From Allorhizobium pseudoryzae (GTDB lineage Bacteria; Pseudomonadota; Alphaproteobacteria; Rhizobiales; Rhizobiaceae), in the NCBI RefSeq assembly GCF_011046245.1, contig NZ_CP049244.1, forward strand, positions 1,208,888 to 1,272,887: DNA of 64,000 bases, written 5' to 3'. Positions 8,693 to 17,624 of the stretch are shown one piece after another. The position numbers were made by a program, and so were the translations under genes. The notes beneath the pieces were generated by a model. The model worked only from the letters and a program-made list of their open reading frames with translations. It searched no databases and had not been told where the DNA came from. The first letter of the stretch is position 1, and each line of letters begins with the position of its first letter.

Positions 8693-10042
8693 TTGCCCAT
8701 TAATGAAAATATATTCATTGCGCAGGCCGGCCTTTGTACGCACGCTTTGCAACAGGCGTTGAACGATTGTGCTGCGCAGGGCCTTCGCCTCGTCCTGGGG
8801 CCGGGCGTGCATCTGTGCGGCGCGCTTCGCCTGCCGACCGGCACCGATCTCCACCTGACTGATGAAGCCGTGCTCCAGTTCGTGCCGGACTACGATGCCT
8901 ATCGCGACAACCGCATCGACGTGATTGCGGAAGCCTCCGATACCGCCATGATCCTCGCGGAGGGCGCCTCGAATATCCGCATCGGCGGCAAGGGGCGGAT
9001 TCTTGGTCCGGGAGCTGATTTCATCGTCGGGCGGCTGGAGGATATGGGAACCCATGTTCCGGCGGCGCTGCGCCCGCGCGTTCTGGTGCTGAAGGACTGC
9101 GAGAATGTCCGGCTTGAGGATTTTCGCATCCAGTCATCGCCGATGTGGACGATCCATCTGATTGCCTGCCGCAATGTGGAGGCGCAACGCCTGTCCATCG
9201 ACAATGACCGGGAAATGCCCAACACCGACGGAATCGTTGTCGATTCCTGCGATAACGTCCTGATCCGTCATTGCACGATCGCGACCGCCGACGATGGCGT
9301 CGTACTGAAGACGAGTGACGGCCCGGATGGGTCTGCCGTCGGCAGCTGCCGCAATGTCATTGTGGAACACTGTGAGATCGAAAGCCGCAGCTGCGCGCTG
9401 AAGATCGGCACGGAAAGCCATGGCGACGTCGAAAACATCCGCTTCAGTGATTGCAGGCTGCCGCGTTCCAACCGCGGCATCGGTCTGTTTTCGCGCGACG
9501 GCGGGCTGATCCGCAATGTCGAGGTGCTCCGCATTAACGTCGAGACGCATGAGACGCCGGACGGTTTCTGGGGGTCGGGCGAGGCGATCACGATGAATGT
9601 GGTGGATCGCCGTCCGGGAAAGCCGGCGGGCCGGATCGAGAATGTCGTCTTCGAGGACATTACAGGCCGGATGGAAGGTGCGATCAATCTGGTGGCCGAC
9701 AGCCCGTCCGGCATTGCCCATGTCCGGCTGAACCGTATCGCCATTGCGCAGGTGGATGGTCCGCACCGGGGCCACACTTATGACGTTCGTCCCACGCATT
9801 TCGATCTGGCGCCTTCGCCGGATGCGGCTGGCCGCGCCAATGCCTGGGTGAAAGACGAAAACGGCAAGGTGATCGGCCTCGTTGCCTATCCGGGTGGCAT
9901 GCCGGCGCTCTTTGCCTCCAACGTCGAAGATCTTTCCGTTGCGGATGTCGCGTTTTCGCGGCCATCGCCGTTGCCGGCGGGCTGGAATGCCGAGGCCACC
10001 GTGATCCTGGATGGTCAACCGGTCGTCTGGTCGGCCAAATAG
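8693..10042 (+). CDS. Glycoside hydrolase family 28 (polygalacturonase-like), cytoplasmic
   Basis: 449 aa, right-handed parallel beta-helix enzyme of the pectinase family. The GH28 catalytic motifs are present in order: NTDG at residues 177-180, DDG at 200-202, and a histidine-glycine pair at 243-244, followed by NRGIGLFSRDG in the position of the substrate-binding RxK block. The start is a TTG at 8693, placed 7 bp after a strong GGAGG (8681-8685); the next in-frame ATG is far inside the fold. No signal peptide is present, so it should act on imported oligosaccharides, probably releasing terminal galacturonate or a related residue. It heads an operon with GH38, PHP and LacI genes. A palindrome-like sequence is embedded in codons 4-9. 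Confidence 0.88.
   Translation: MPINENIFIAQAGLCTHALQQALNDCAAQGLRLVLGPGVHLCGALRLPTGTDLHLTDEAVLQFVPDYDAYRDNRIDVIAEASDTAMILAEGASNIRIGGKGRILGPGADFIVGRLEDMGTHVPAALRPRVLVLKDCENVRLEDFRIQSSPMWTIHLIACRNVEAQRLSIDNDREMPNTDGIVVDSCDNVLIRHCTIATADDGVVLKTSDGPDGSAVGSCRNVIVEHCEIESRSCALKIGTESHGDVENIRFSDCRLPRSNRGIGLFSRDGGLIRNVEVLRINVETHETPDGFWGSGEAITMNVVDRRPGKPAGRIENVVFEDITGRMEGAINLVADSPSGIAHVRLNRIAIAQVDGPHRGHTYDVRPTHFDLAPSPDAAGRANAWVKDENGKVIGLVAYPGGMPALFASNVEDLSVADVAFSRPSPLPAGWNAEATVILDGQPVVWSAK
8704..8717. promoter_or_regulatory. Candidate operator O2 inside the GH28 coding start
   Basis: TGAAAATATATTCA matches the locus consensus TGAAAATATTTTCA at 13 of 14 positions. It lies just after the TTG start and encodes part of the peptide ENIFI. 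The same peptide and the same offset from the start codon recur in the binding-protein gene at 15566. A role at RNA level is also possible. Confidence 0.5.
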
Positions 10043-10076
10043 CATCCCTTGATGGCTCTGGAGGAGGGGCCGCCTG

Positions 10077-13000
10077 ATGAAGCGTATCCGTAAACTCGAC
10101 AACTTGCTGGCTCGCCTGCAGGAGCGCATTTTTGTGCCGCTTCAGGTGGAGGTGCCGCTGGTCTATGCGCCGGCAGCCGCAAGCGAACGGCCCGTCATGG
10201 TCGCCTCCGATCGCGCCGGCTGGACGCCGGTCAACCGCGACCTCATCTGGGGGGAGCCGGATGGCTATTACTGGTTCGGCGGTCGGGCGCGTCTGCCGGA
10301 TGGCGTCGATGGCAAGCGCATTGTCGTGCATGTGGAAGCCGCCTTCGGCAGCGTCATGGGCCGCAGCGACCCGCAATGCCTGGTGCGGGTCGATGGCGCG
10401 ATCCGCCAGGGGGTGGATGGCAATCACCGCGAGTTCCTGCTGACGAATGACGGGCGTCCTAGCCGGGAATTCGATATCCTGATCGAGGCCGGCACCATCG
10501 AGGACCGTCGCCAGCTGGGCTTCGGCTGCCATCTTCAGGTGCATGACCTTGAGGTGGATGACCTTTATTATGATCTGCGCGTACCGCTCGATGTGGCGCG
10601 CCTGCTGGCGGACGATGACCCGCGCCGGCACTTCATCCTGAATGCGGTGGAGGCGGCGATTGACGTTGTGGATCTGCGGCCGGGCAGCGATGCGCGCTTC
10701 CGGGCCTCGCTGGCGGATGCCAAGGCCAAGGCGGCGGCGATCTACACCGCGCAGGATTTTGAAGACAAGCCGGTGATCGTGGCGACCGGTCATACGCATA
10801 TCGACGTTGCCTGGCTGTGGCGGGTGCGCGAAACCCGGCAGAAGATGGCGCGTTCCATGGCGACCGCCCTGTCCCTGATGCAGGACTTTCCGGACTATCG
10901 CTTCATGTACAACCAGTGCGTCCTGCTCGACTATTTGGCGGAGGACTACCCGGAACTGTTCGACCGGATTTCTGCCGAAGTCAAAACGGGACGCTTCGAG
11001 ATCGAAGGGGCGCTCTGGCTGGAGCCGGATGTCAATATCGCTGGTGGCGAGGCATTGGTGCGCCACATTCTCTACGGCGTCGACTATCACCGCAAGACGT
11101 TCGGCGTCAGGCCCAAAATGATCTGGCTGCCGGATACGTTCGGTTACTCGGCATCGCTGCCGCAGTTGATGGAAAAGTCGGGCCTCGATACGTTCGTCAC
11201 CCACAAGCTGTCGTGGAACGATACGAACCGCATGCCGAACGAAACCATGTTCTGGCAGGGTATCGATGGCACGAAGGTCGCCGCCTATTTCCTCACCACC
11301 CAGCCGTATGATTCAAAAAGCATCGGCACGACCTATTGCCCGAACCTGAAGCCGACGCATGTGATGGGCACCTGGCGACGGCATGGGCAGCAGGCACTGA
11401 ATTCCGAACTCTTTCTGGTCTACGGCCACGGAGATGGCGGCGGCGGGCCGACGCGGGAGATGCTGCAGAACATCCGCCGCATGGAGCGCGGCATTCCGGG
11501 CTGCCCGAAGGTGGACCACGCGCCGATGCGGCCCTTTTTCGAGCGTCTGCTTGCGCGGATGGAAGCGGAGCCGGAGCGTTTTCCGATCTGGGTCGGCGAA
11601 CTCTATGCCGAATTCCACCGCGGCACGCTCACCTCCGTTGCCAAGAACAAGCGCAACAACCGTCTGGCGGAAATTGCCCTGCGGGACGTCGAGACGCTGG
11701 CGGTGATGGCGGAACAGTTCGCCGGTGTGGCCTATCCGGCAGAGGAGATCCGCAGGCTCTGGGATATCGTCATGCTGAACCAGTTCCACGACATCCTTCC
11801 GGGATCGTCGATCGGCGCCGTTTACGATGACAGCGACGAGGACTACGCCCGCTTCTTTGCGGCGATCGATGCGCTCACGCAATCTTTGGCGGATGCGCTC
11901 GTCAAGGCCGGTGACCAGCGACTGCTGAATGCGGCGGGACGGAGCCGTGACGGATGGCTGGTGAGCGGGGAGGCGCCCGCAGAAGGGCAGGGACAGGCGA
12001 TTATGCGCGCCGATGGCTCGACCGCCCACCTTCTGGCGGTACGCGCGGTTCCGGCGCTGTCACTGTCCGATCTTCGTCAGCACCTCGCAACCGTGGCTGA
12101 CGGGCTTTCGGTGTCCGAGACACATCTCGAAAACGACCGGCTGTCGATCCGCTTCGACGCGCTTGGCCGGATGACTTCGATCCTGGATCGGAAGAACGGG
12201 CGGGACATCCTGCCACCGGGCGGGCTCGGCAACCAGCTGCAGATCTTCCGCGACATGCCGGCGCAGTTCGATGCCTGGGATATCGATGCGGATTTCGAAG
12301 ACCACCCCTATGCGCTCGATCGACCGGCGAGCGTCACGGTGGTCGAGCGCGGCCCCTTGCGCGCCGCCATCCGCTTCGAATGGCATTACGAGCGCTCGCG
12401 CATCGTCCAGGTGGTTTCGCTGGCAGCCGGGGCGGCACAGGTGGAGATCGACTGCTTCATCGACTGGCATGAGCACAACACGCTGTTGAAGGCGGCCTTC
12501 CCGGTCGCGGTCAATGCCGCGTCCGTCGATGCGGAAATCCAGTTCGGCCATGTCCGGCGGGCAAGCCATCGCAACACGTCCTGGGACAGTGCACGCTTCG
12601 AATGTTCGATGCAGCGCTGGGTCGATGTGAGCGAACCGGGCTTTGGCGTCGCGCTGCTGAACGACTGCAAATACGGTTATGACGCCAAGGGCAGCACGGT
12701 GCGGCTGACGCTGTTGCGCTCGCCGACCTATCCGTGGACCGAGGCCGACCAGGGCGAACACCGGTTCCGCTATGCGCTGATGGTGCATGACGGCGACAAG
12801 CAGGCCGTGCACGATGCCGCGGAGGACTTCAACTTGCCGCTTCGGCTGGTGCAGGGCAGCGGGGATGTGGCTTCGAAAGAAGCGTCGCTGGTCGAGATCG
12901 AAACCGAGGGTGTGTCTCTGGAGGCGATCAAGCGGGCGGAAGACGGCGATGGCGTGATCGTTCGCCTGTGGGAAACGCAAGGACGCCGCCGCGAGGCATC

Positions 13001-13148
13001 GGTGAGGCTGCACCCGTGTTTCGGCGAGGCGCACCTGGTCGATCTTCTGGAAGAGGGCGGCGATCCGCTCGATCTGCAGGGCGGCCGTTTGAAACTGTCC
13101 TTCAAGCCATTTGAAATCATGACCTTGAGACTGAGGGGGAGCCGATGA
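10077..13148 (+). CDS. Alpha-mannosidase, glycoside hydrolase family 38
   Basis: 1023 aa, full length for bacterial GH38. An N-terminal beta-rich domain (about 1-225) precedes the catalytic domain. GHTHIDVAWLW at residues 238-248 supplies the zinc ligands H241 and D243, and WLPDTFGY at 350-357 supplies the nucleophile D353. YGHGDGGGGPT and the C-terminal beta-sandwich domains follow. GH38 enzymes are retaining zinc-dependent alpha-mannosidases. No signal peptide is seen, so the enzyme is cytoplasmic and works on imported material. ATG start with a GGAGG about 12 bp upstream; the stop overlaps the next gene by 4 bp. Its company of GH28 and GH105 genes suggests a glycan that contains both uronate and mannose (inference). 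Confidence 0.9.
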   Translation: MKRIRKLDNLLARLQERIFVPLQVEVPLVYAPAAASERPVMVASDRAGWTPVNRDLIWGEPDGYYWFGGRARLPDGVDGKRIVVHVEAAFGSVMGRSDPQCLVRVDGAIRQGVDGNHREFLLTNDGRPSREFDILIEAGTIEDRRQLGFGCHLQVHDLEVDDLYYDLRVPLDVARLLADDDPRRHFILNAVEAAIDVVDLRPGSDARFRASLADAKAKAAAIYTAQDFEDKPVIVATGHTHIDVAWLWRVRETRQKMARSMATALSLMQDFPDYRFMYNQCVLLDYLAEDYPELFDRISAEVKTGRFEIEGALWLEPDVNIAGGEALVRHILYGVDYHRKTFGVRPKMIWLPDTFGYSASLPQLMEKSGLDTFVTHKLSWNDTNRMPNETMFWQGIDGTKVAAYFLTTQPYDSKSIGTTYCPNLKPTHVMGTWRRHGQQALNSELFLVYGHGDGGGGPTREMLQNIRRMERGIPGCPKVDHAPMRPFFERLLARMEAEPERFPIWVGELYAEFHRGTLTSVAKNKRNNRLAEIALRDVETLAVMAEQFAGVAYPAEEIRRLWDIVMLNQFHDILPGSSIGAVYDDSDEDYARFFAAIDALTQSLADALVKAGDQRLLNAAGRSRDGWLVSGEAPAEGQGQAIMRADGSTAHLLAVRAVPALSLSDLRQHLATVADGLSVSETHLENDRLSIRFDALGRMTSILDRKNGRDILPPGGLGNQLQIFRDMPAQFDAWDIDADFEDHPYALDRPASVTVVERGPLRAAIRFEWHYERSRIVQVVSLAAGAAQVEIDCFIDWHEHNTLLKAAFPVAVNAASVDAEIQFGHVRRASHRNTSWDSARFECSMQRWVDVSEPGFGVALLNDCKYGYDAKGSTVRLTLLRSPTYPWTEADQGEHRFRYALMVHDGDKQAVHDAAEDFNLPLRLVQGSGDVASKEASLVEIETEGVSLEAIKRAEDGDGVIVRLWETQGRRREASVRLHPCFGEAHLVDLLEEGGDPLDLQGGRLKLSFKPFEIMTLRLRGSR

Positions 13149-14380
13149 GCGGCGGGAACCAGCATTTCACCTATGTGATCGACAGCTTTCCGGAGGGAGA
13201 AAAATCGTTCGTCGAGATCCCCTTCGAGGTGGGCGCGGACATCGAGCGGATCGAGGTGAGCTATCACTTCCCCTTCGGTGGCGGCGGAAGCGTGATCGAT
13301 CTCGGCGTCGCGCAGAATGGGCGCATGCGCGGCTGGACCGGTTCCGAGCGTGGCCACATCACCCTGGAGGAGGACCGCGCCACGCCGGGCTACGATCGAG
13401 GGCCGCTTGCCGGTTCCTGGCATGTGGTGCTCGGCATCGTGAAGATCGGCCCGAACTGCAAGGTGGATCTCGACATCCGGCTTGTCGCCCGCACGCCCCG
13501 CTGGGTGGTGGGCGACCTGCACAGCCATTCGGAACATTCCGATGGCGGCGTGACGGTGCTGGATGCCATGTACCGGGCACGTTCGGCAGGGCTGGATTTC
13601 GTGGCGATCACGGATCACAACACGGTTTCGCAGAACACGATCCGTCCTGACGATCCGGGTCTTCTGGTCATTCCGGCGATAGAACTGACCTCGTTTTACG
13701 GCCACACCAACTTCTTTGGCCTGGAAAAGCCGGTGGCGGACTGGCGTTGCCGCTCGCCGAAGGACGTGGCCGACAAGATGGCCGAAGCGCGGGCGAATGG
13801 CGCGACGATCATCATCAATCACCCGTTCCAGAATTCCGATGGCGGCCGCTGGCAGGCAGGCTTCGAGGTGGATTTCGATGCCTACGAGATCTGGAACGGC
13901 AACTGGTCCGTGATGAATGAGCAGGGGCTCGCCTTCTGGCAGGAATTGTTGTCCTCCGGGCGAAAGATCCCGGCGACCGGCGGCAGTGATTTCCATCTGA
14001 AGAACCGCCGGCGACACGGCAGCCCGGCCAACCGTCTCCATGTGGAGACGTGTTCCATCCGGGGCGTGCTGGAAGCGGTTCGCAAAGGCCGCAACGTGAT
14101 CACGTTCCAGCCCGATGAGACCATGGCCATGCCAGCGGCAGACGATCTTCCGATGTTTGGCGACAGCGTGGCTGCAGGGCAGGTGATCGGCGTGCAGTTT
14201 TCGGGCCTCGTCGCCGGCGATGAAATCCGCACGATCACGGAAAACGGCGTGGTGGCCAAAGAGCAGGTGACGGAGGCACGGCATATTCTGGAGAGACGCT
14301 TCGAGGGGCGTTTCGTGCGCTTCGAAGTCTGGTACGGTGATCGTCCGAAACTCTTCACCAATCCGTATTATGCCGAGTAG
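13145..14380 (+). CDS. PHP-domain metallohydrolase, CehA/McbA-like
   Basis: 411 aa. An N-terminal beta-rich region (about 1-115) precedes a PHP-type metallophosphoesterase domain with GDLHSHSEHSDG at residues 123-134, ITDHN at 155-159 and INHPFQNSDGG further on, the usual metal-binding histidines and aspartates. PHP proteins hydrolyse phosphoesters; the CehA-like branch has diverse or unknown substrates. The start ATG overlaps the alpha-mannosidase stop (ATGA), so the two are translationally coupled. It may remove a phosphate or phosphodiester substituent from an imported glycan, which is an inference from gene order. No signal peptide or membrane helix is visible. Confidence 0.8.
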   Translation: MSGGNQHFTYVIDSFPEGEKSFVEIPFEVGADIERIEVSYHFPFGGGGSVIDLGVAQNGRMRGWTGSERGHITLEEDRATPGYDRGPLAGSWHVVLGIVKIGPNCKVDLDIRLVARTPRWVVGDLHSHSEHSDGGVTVLDAMYRARSAGLDFVAITDHNTVSQNTIRPDDPGLLVIPAIELTSFYGHTNFFGLEKPVADWRCRSPKDVADKMAEARANGATIIINHPFQNSDGGRWQAGFEVDFDAYEIWNGNWSVMNEQGLAFWQELLSSGRKIPATGGSDFHLKNRRRHGSPANRLHVETCSIRGVLEAVRKGRNVITFQPDETMAMPAADDLPMFGDSVAAGQVIGVQFSGLVAGDEIRTITENGVVAKEQVTEARHILERRFEGRFVRFEVWYGDRPKLFTNPYYAE

Positions 14381-14389
14381 GAGCAGCAC

Positions 14390-15430
14390 GTGGACAAGCG
14401 GTCGGACCGTAAGGTCGGCATCAAGGATGTCTCCCGGGAAGCGGGCGTGGCGCTCAGCACGGTCTCGCATGTTCTGAATGGCACGGCACCCATCTCGCAG
14501 GAGGTGCGGGTTCGGGTGCTCGAGGTCGCCCGTCGTTTGGGCTATCTCGCCAAACGGCAGCAGAAGGGCGCGATTGCCTCGCTGACCACGCTTTACCTTG
14601 TCGTGCCACCGGCAAACCTGCCGCACAACGATCTCAACCTCGTCTCATGGACGCTTCTGACGGCGCTCTCGCGTGAATGCGAGCGGCGGGGCGTGCGAAT
14701 CGTGGCGCATAACGGCGCGCCGGACCTGAGCGGCGCGGAGGTGTTGGCGGGTGCGCGAGCGGCCGGTGCGGAAGGCATCGTCATTGTGTACGACGACAAT
14801 CCGAAATTGCTGAAGTCCGTGCGCCAGTCGGATATCGCAGCCGTGCTTCTCAATGGCGAAGACCCGACGATGAGCATCGACACCGTGGCGCCCGCCAATC
14901 GATATGCGGCACGGCTCGCCACCGACTGGCTGATCAGCCGCGGGCACCAGAAGATCCTGCATCTCACCTGGCGGGGGCGCAGCACCATCCAGCGGCGTCT
15001 GGACGGTTTCTACGACGCTTACGAACAGCGCGACCTGCCGCGCGAACAGGCAGGTGTGCTCTATGCGCGCGGCTACGAGCCCAATCACGGCCGCGAAGCC
15101 CTTCGGCAGTTCCTTGCCGAGCACAACGGCCTCGACGGCTATACCGCCATCTTCTGTGCCGCGGACAACCTGGCAATCGGGGTTCTGGCCGAATGTCATG
15201 CACAGGGGCTGAAGGTGCCGGATGACCTGGCCGTCGTTGGTTTTGATGGCGTCGCGCCCGTCGATCTCACGGTCCCGTCGCTCACCACCGTCCGCGTGCC
15301 GCTGGAGGCGCTGGCTGCTGCCACCGTCCAGGCTTTGGAGAAGCGTCTGTCGATCGGCGCTGCCGACCAGCCGACCTGCCGTATCGAGCTAGGATGTCGC
15401 CTGGTGGAGCGGGAGAGCGGCGGAATTTGA
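14390..15430 (+). CDS. LacI-family transcriptional regulator of the glycan locus
   Basis: 346 aa, GTG start with AGGAGC just upstream. The N-terminal helix-turn-helix reads GIKDVSREAGVALSTVSHVL, and a periplasmic-binding-protein-like effector domain follows (about 65-340, with AVVGFDGVAPVD near the end). The hinge after GYLAKRQQKGA lacks the usual Asn, Ala-Arg and central Leu of LacI hinges. It closes the GH28 operon and lies immediately before the transporter operon, so it most likely controls both, probably as a repressor released by an imported oligosaccharide breakdown product. Four matching palindromes near both operon starts are candidate binding sites. Confidence 0.92.
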   Translation: MDKRSDRKVGIKDVSREAGVALSTVSHVLNGTAPISQEVRVRVLEVARRLGYLAKRQQKGAIASLTTLYLVVPPANLPHNDLNLVSWTLLTALSRECERRGVRIVAHNGAPDLSGAEVLAGARAAGAEGIVIVYDDNPKLLKSVRQSDIAAVLLNGEDPTMSIDTVAPANRYAARLATDWLISRGHQKILHLTWRGRSTIQRRLDGFYDAYEQRDLPREQAGVLYARGYEPNHGREALRQFLAEHNGLDGYTAIFCAADNLAIGVLAECHAQGLKVPDDLAVVGFDGVAPVDLTVPSLTTVRVPLEALAAATVQALEKRLSIGAADQPTCRIELGCRLVERESGGI

Positions 15431-15448
15431 TCAATTCCTCCCATTAAA

Positions 15449-15462
15449 TGAAAATATTTTTT
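15449..15462. promoter_or_regulatory. Candidate operator O1 of the transporter operon
   Basis: TGAAAATATTTTTT matches the locus consensus TGAAAATATTTTCA at 12 of 14 positions and lies 104 bp upstream of the binding-protein start. It abuts a TTGACT hexamer (15462-15467) that could serve as a -35 element; no clear -10 was found. The partner site is 128 bp downstream. Confidence 0.45.
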
Positions 15463-15565
15463 TGACTTGATTTTTCAGGCCGCCTGACCAATCGTCGTTT
15501 TTGAGGCGGATGTGATGAGAAATAAGGCGGACATCCGCATGTTCTCAATCAAAGGGAGGATGAGC

Positions 15566-17470
15566 ATGCAAAGAAGAGAAAATATTTTCATACATTCGAT
15601 TGGTGTTCTGCTGGCCACGTGTGTGGCAACGTCAGCCTTCGCATTCCAGGAGTCGCCGATGTTGAGCGCGCTGGTGAAGGAGGGAAAGCTGCCTGCGGTT
15701 GATCAGCGGCTTCCGGAAAAGCCGACCGTTGTCGAGGTGCCGGAAATCGGTCAGTACGGCGGCGACTGGCGTCGCGCCTACAAGGGGCCGGGCGACCGCT
15801 GGGGCCCGACCAAGCTGATGGAAGAGCGCGTCGTGAAGTGGTCGCAGCAGCCGGGCGGTCCGCTGAAGCTGAAGCCGGGTTATATCTCGTCCTATTCCGT
15901 GAGCGAGGATTCGCGCGAATTCACCTTCACGCTTCTCAAGGGCCTGAAATGGTCCGATGGCCAGCCGGTGACCACCGAGGATGTCCGCTTCTGGTATGAG
16001 GACGTGTTCCTCAACAAGGCGATCCTCGCCAATATCGACCAGACACTGGCGCCCGGCGGCAAGCCGATGCAGCTGGAGATCGTCGATGAGCAGACCTTCA
16101 AGGTGAAGTTCGACCAGCCTTACGTCTACTTCCTCGAAATCCTGGCAAAGGATTCGACCGGCGACCCGAGCCTCGACCGCCCGAGCTTCCTGTTTCCGAA
16201 GCACTACCTGAAGCAGTTCAACAACAAGTACGCCTCCGAAGACGAACTGAAGGCGGCTGCGGCCAAGTTCGGCGTCGCGAAGTGGACCGATCTCTGGGGT
16301 TCGAAGGGTGCGGCAACCGCCTGGTGGCAGAACCCGGATCTGCCGGTCATCACGGCCTGGAAGATCGAGAAGCCGGCCCCGTCGGATGTCGTGACGATGG
16401 TGCGCAATCCGTATTATTATGCGGTGGACCAGGCCGGCAACCAGCTGCCCTATATCGACCGCATCTCGCATCGTCTGTTCAGCGATCAGGAAGCGTTCAA
16501 CCTGATGATCGTGCAGGGCCAGGTCGACATGCAGATGCGTTATGTCGAGCCGCAGGACTTCACCTTCTACAAGGAGAACGAAAAGAAGGGTAACTACGCG
16601 GTGCACCGCTGGACGCAGGCACAGACCTGGTCGCTCGTGCCGAACCTCAACATGAAGGACGAGGCGCTGCGCGGGCTCTTTGAAAAGAGCGACTTCCGCC
16701 AGGCGCTCAGCATCGGCATCGACCGCGAGACGATCAACGAGCTGATCTTCTCCGGCCTTGCCGAAGCCCGTCAGGCCTCACCCGTCACCGGTTCGCCGAA
16801 CTACGATGCCGAGCTGGAAAAGCACTGGGCCGAATACGACCCGAAGAAGGCCAATGCCCTGCTCGACAAGGTGGGGCTCGACAAGCGTGACAGCGAAGGC
16901 TTCCGTCTGCGTCCCGATGGCAAGCGCGTGCAGATCGTCGTGGAGATGCAGCATGCCAACGGCCCGAAGACGATGGAAATCATCGCGGCCAACTACAAGG
17001 ACATCGGCATCGAGCTTCTGCCGCGCATCATCGACCGGACGCAGTGGGATGCCAACCGCGACAACAACTCCTTCCAGATGCAATGGTATCCGTTCGACCG
17101 CTTGTCGGTCGTGGCGGCCGACCCGCGCATCATGATGGGCAATGACAGCTACGCGCACCAATACTATCTCTGGTACTCGACCAAGGGTTCCTCGGGGATC
17201 GAGCCGCCGGCCGATCATCCCATTCGCCGTGTCTTTACCGACTGGGACAAGGCCTCCAAGGCGTTGAACCGCGAGCAGGCCGATGCGGCGCTGAATGACC
17301 TCATCAAGACCTTCGTCACGGAAGGCTGGGTTATCGGTGTCGTCGGCGAATCTCCGGCGCTCTCGATCGTCAAGACGAACTTCAAGAACTTCCCGGACAA
17401 CCTGATCGAGGACGACATCACGCGCGGCATCGGCCTTGGTGCTACGCAGCAGATGTGGATGAAGCAGTAA
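15566..17470 (+). CDS. ABC transporter substrate-binding protein, SBP family 5 (complete)
   Basis: 634 aa. The start is taken at the ATG at 15566, 6 bp after GGGAGG; the alternative ATG at 15560 overlaps that ribosome site. The N-terminus has basic residues, a hydrophobic core (SIGVLLATCVATSAFA) and a likely signal-peptidase cut before FQES, so the protein is periplasmic. The rest has the family 5 layout, including FTFTLLKGLKWSDGQPVTT. It is larger than typical DppA (about 500 aa), as is common in the branch linked to plant-oligosaccharide loci. It heads an eight-gene operon ending in GH105. A long hairpin separates it from the permease genes. Codons 5-9 (ENIFI) overlap a palindrome. Confidence 0.93.
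   Translation: MQRRENIFIHSIGVLLATCVATSAFAFQESPMLSALVKEGKLPAVDQRLPEKPTVVEVPEIGQYGGDWRRAYKGPGDRWGPTKLMEERVVKWSQQPGGPLKLKPGYISSYSVSEDSREFTFTLLKGLKWSDGQPVTTEDVRFWYEDVFLNKAILANIDQTLAPGGKPMQLEIVDEQTFKVKFDQPYVYFLEILAKDSTGDPSLDRPSFLFPKHYLKQFNNKYASEDELKAAAAKFGVAKWTDLWGSKGAATAWWQNPDLPVITAWKIEKPAPSDVVTMVRNPYYYAVDQAGNQLPYIDRISHRLFSDQEAFNLMIVQGQVDMQMRYVEPQDFTFYKENEKKGNYAVHRWTQAQTWSLVPNLNMKDEALRGLFEKSDFRQALSIGIDRETINELIFSGLAEARQASPVTGSPNYDAELEKHWAEYDPKKANALLDKVGLDKRDSEGFRLRPDGKRVQIVVEMQHANGPKTMEIIAANYKDIGIELLPRIIDRTQWDANRDNNSFQMQWYPFDRLSVVAADPRIMMGNDSYAHQYYLWYSTKGSSGIEPPADHPIRRVFTDWDKASKALNREQADAALNDLIKTFVTEGWVIGVVGESPALSIVKTNFKNFPDNLIEDDITRGIGLGATQQMWMKQ
15577..15590. promoter_or_regulatory. Candidate operator O2 inside the binding-protein coding start
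   Basis: AGAAAATATTTTCA contains the perfect 12-bp palindrome GAAAATATTTTC (15578-15589). The GAA codon starts 12 bp after the ATG, exactly as in the GH28 gene. It matches the locus consensus at 13 of 14 positions. Confidence 0.5.
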
Positions 17471-17492
17471 GTCTGCTGATCTGTCACACGAC

Positions 17493-17535
17493 CCGGTGCC
17501 CGCCATTCCCGCTTCTTCCGGACGGTGGGCACCGG
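17493..17535 (+). terminator. Intercistronic hairpin after the binding-protein gene
   Basis: CCGGTGCCCGCC (17493-17504) pairs with GGTGGGCACCGG (17524-17535), a 12-bp stem with one G-U pair and a 19-nt loop. No T-run follows. Such hairpins often protect the abundant binding-protein message or partly stop transcription before the permease genes. Confidence 0.55.
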
Positions 17536-17624
17536 ATTCATCCCCGCACATTCATTCTGGTTCCTGACGAACGACGGTCTTGATCTGCAAGATCGGATGG
17601 TTGCTCAGGCCCGGAGGGTTCGAA

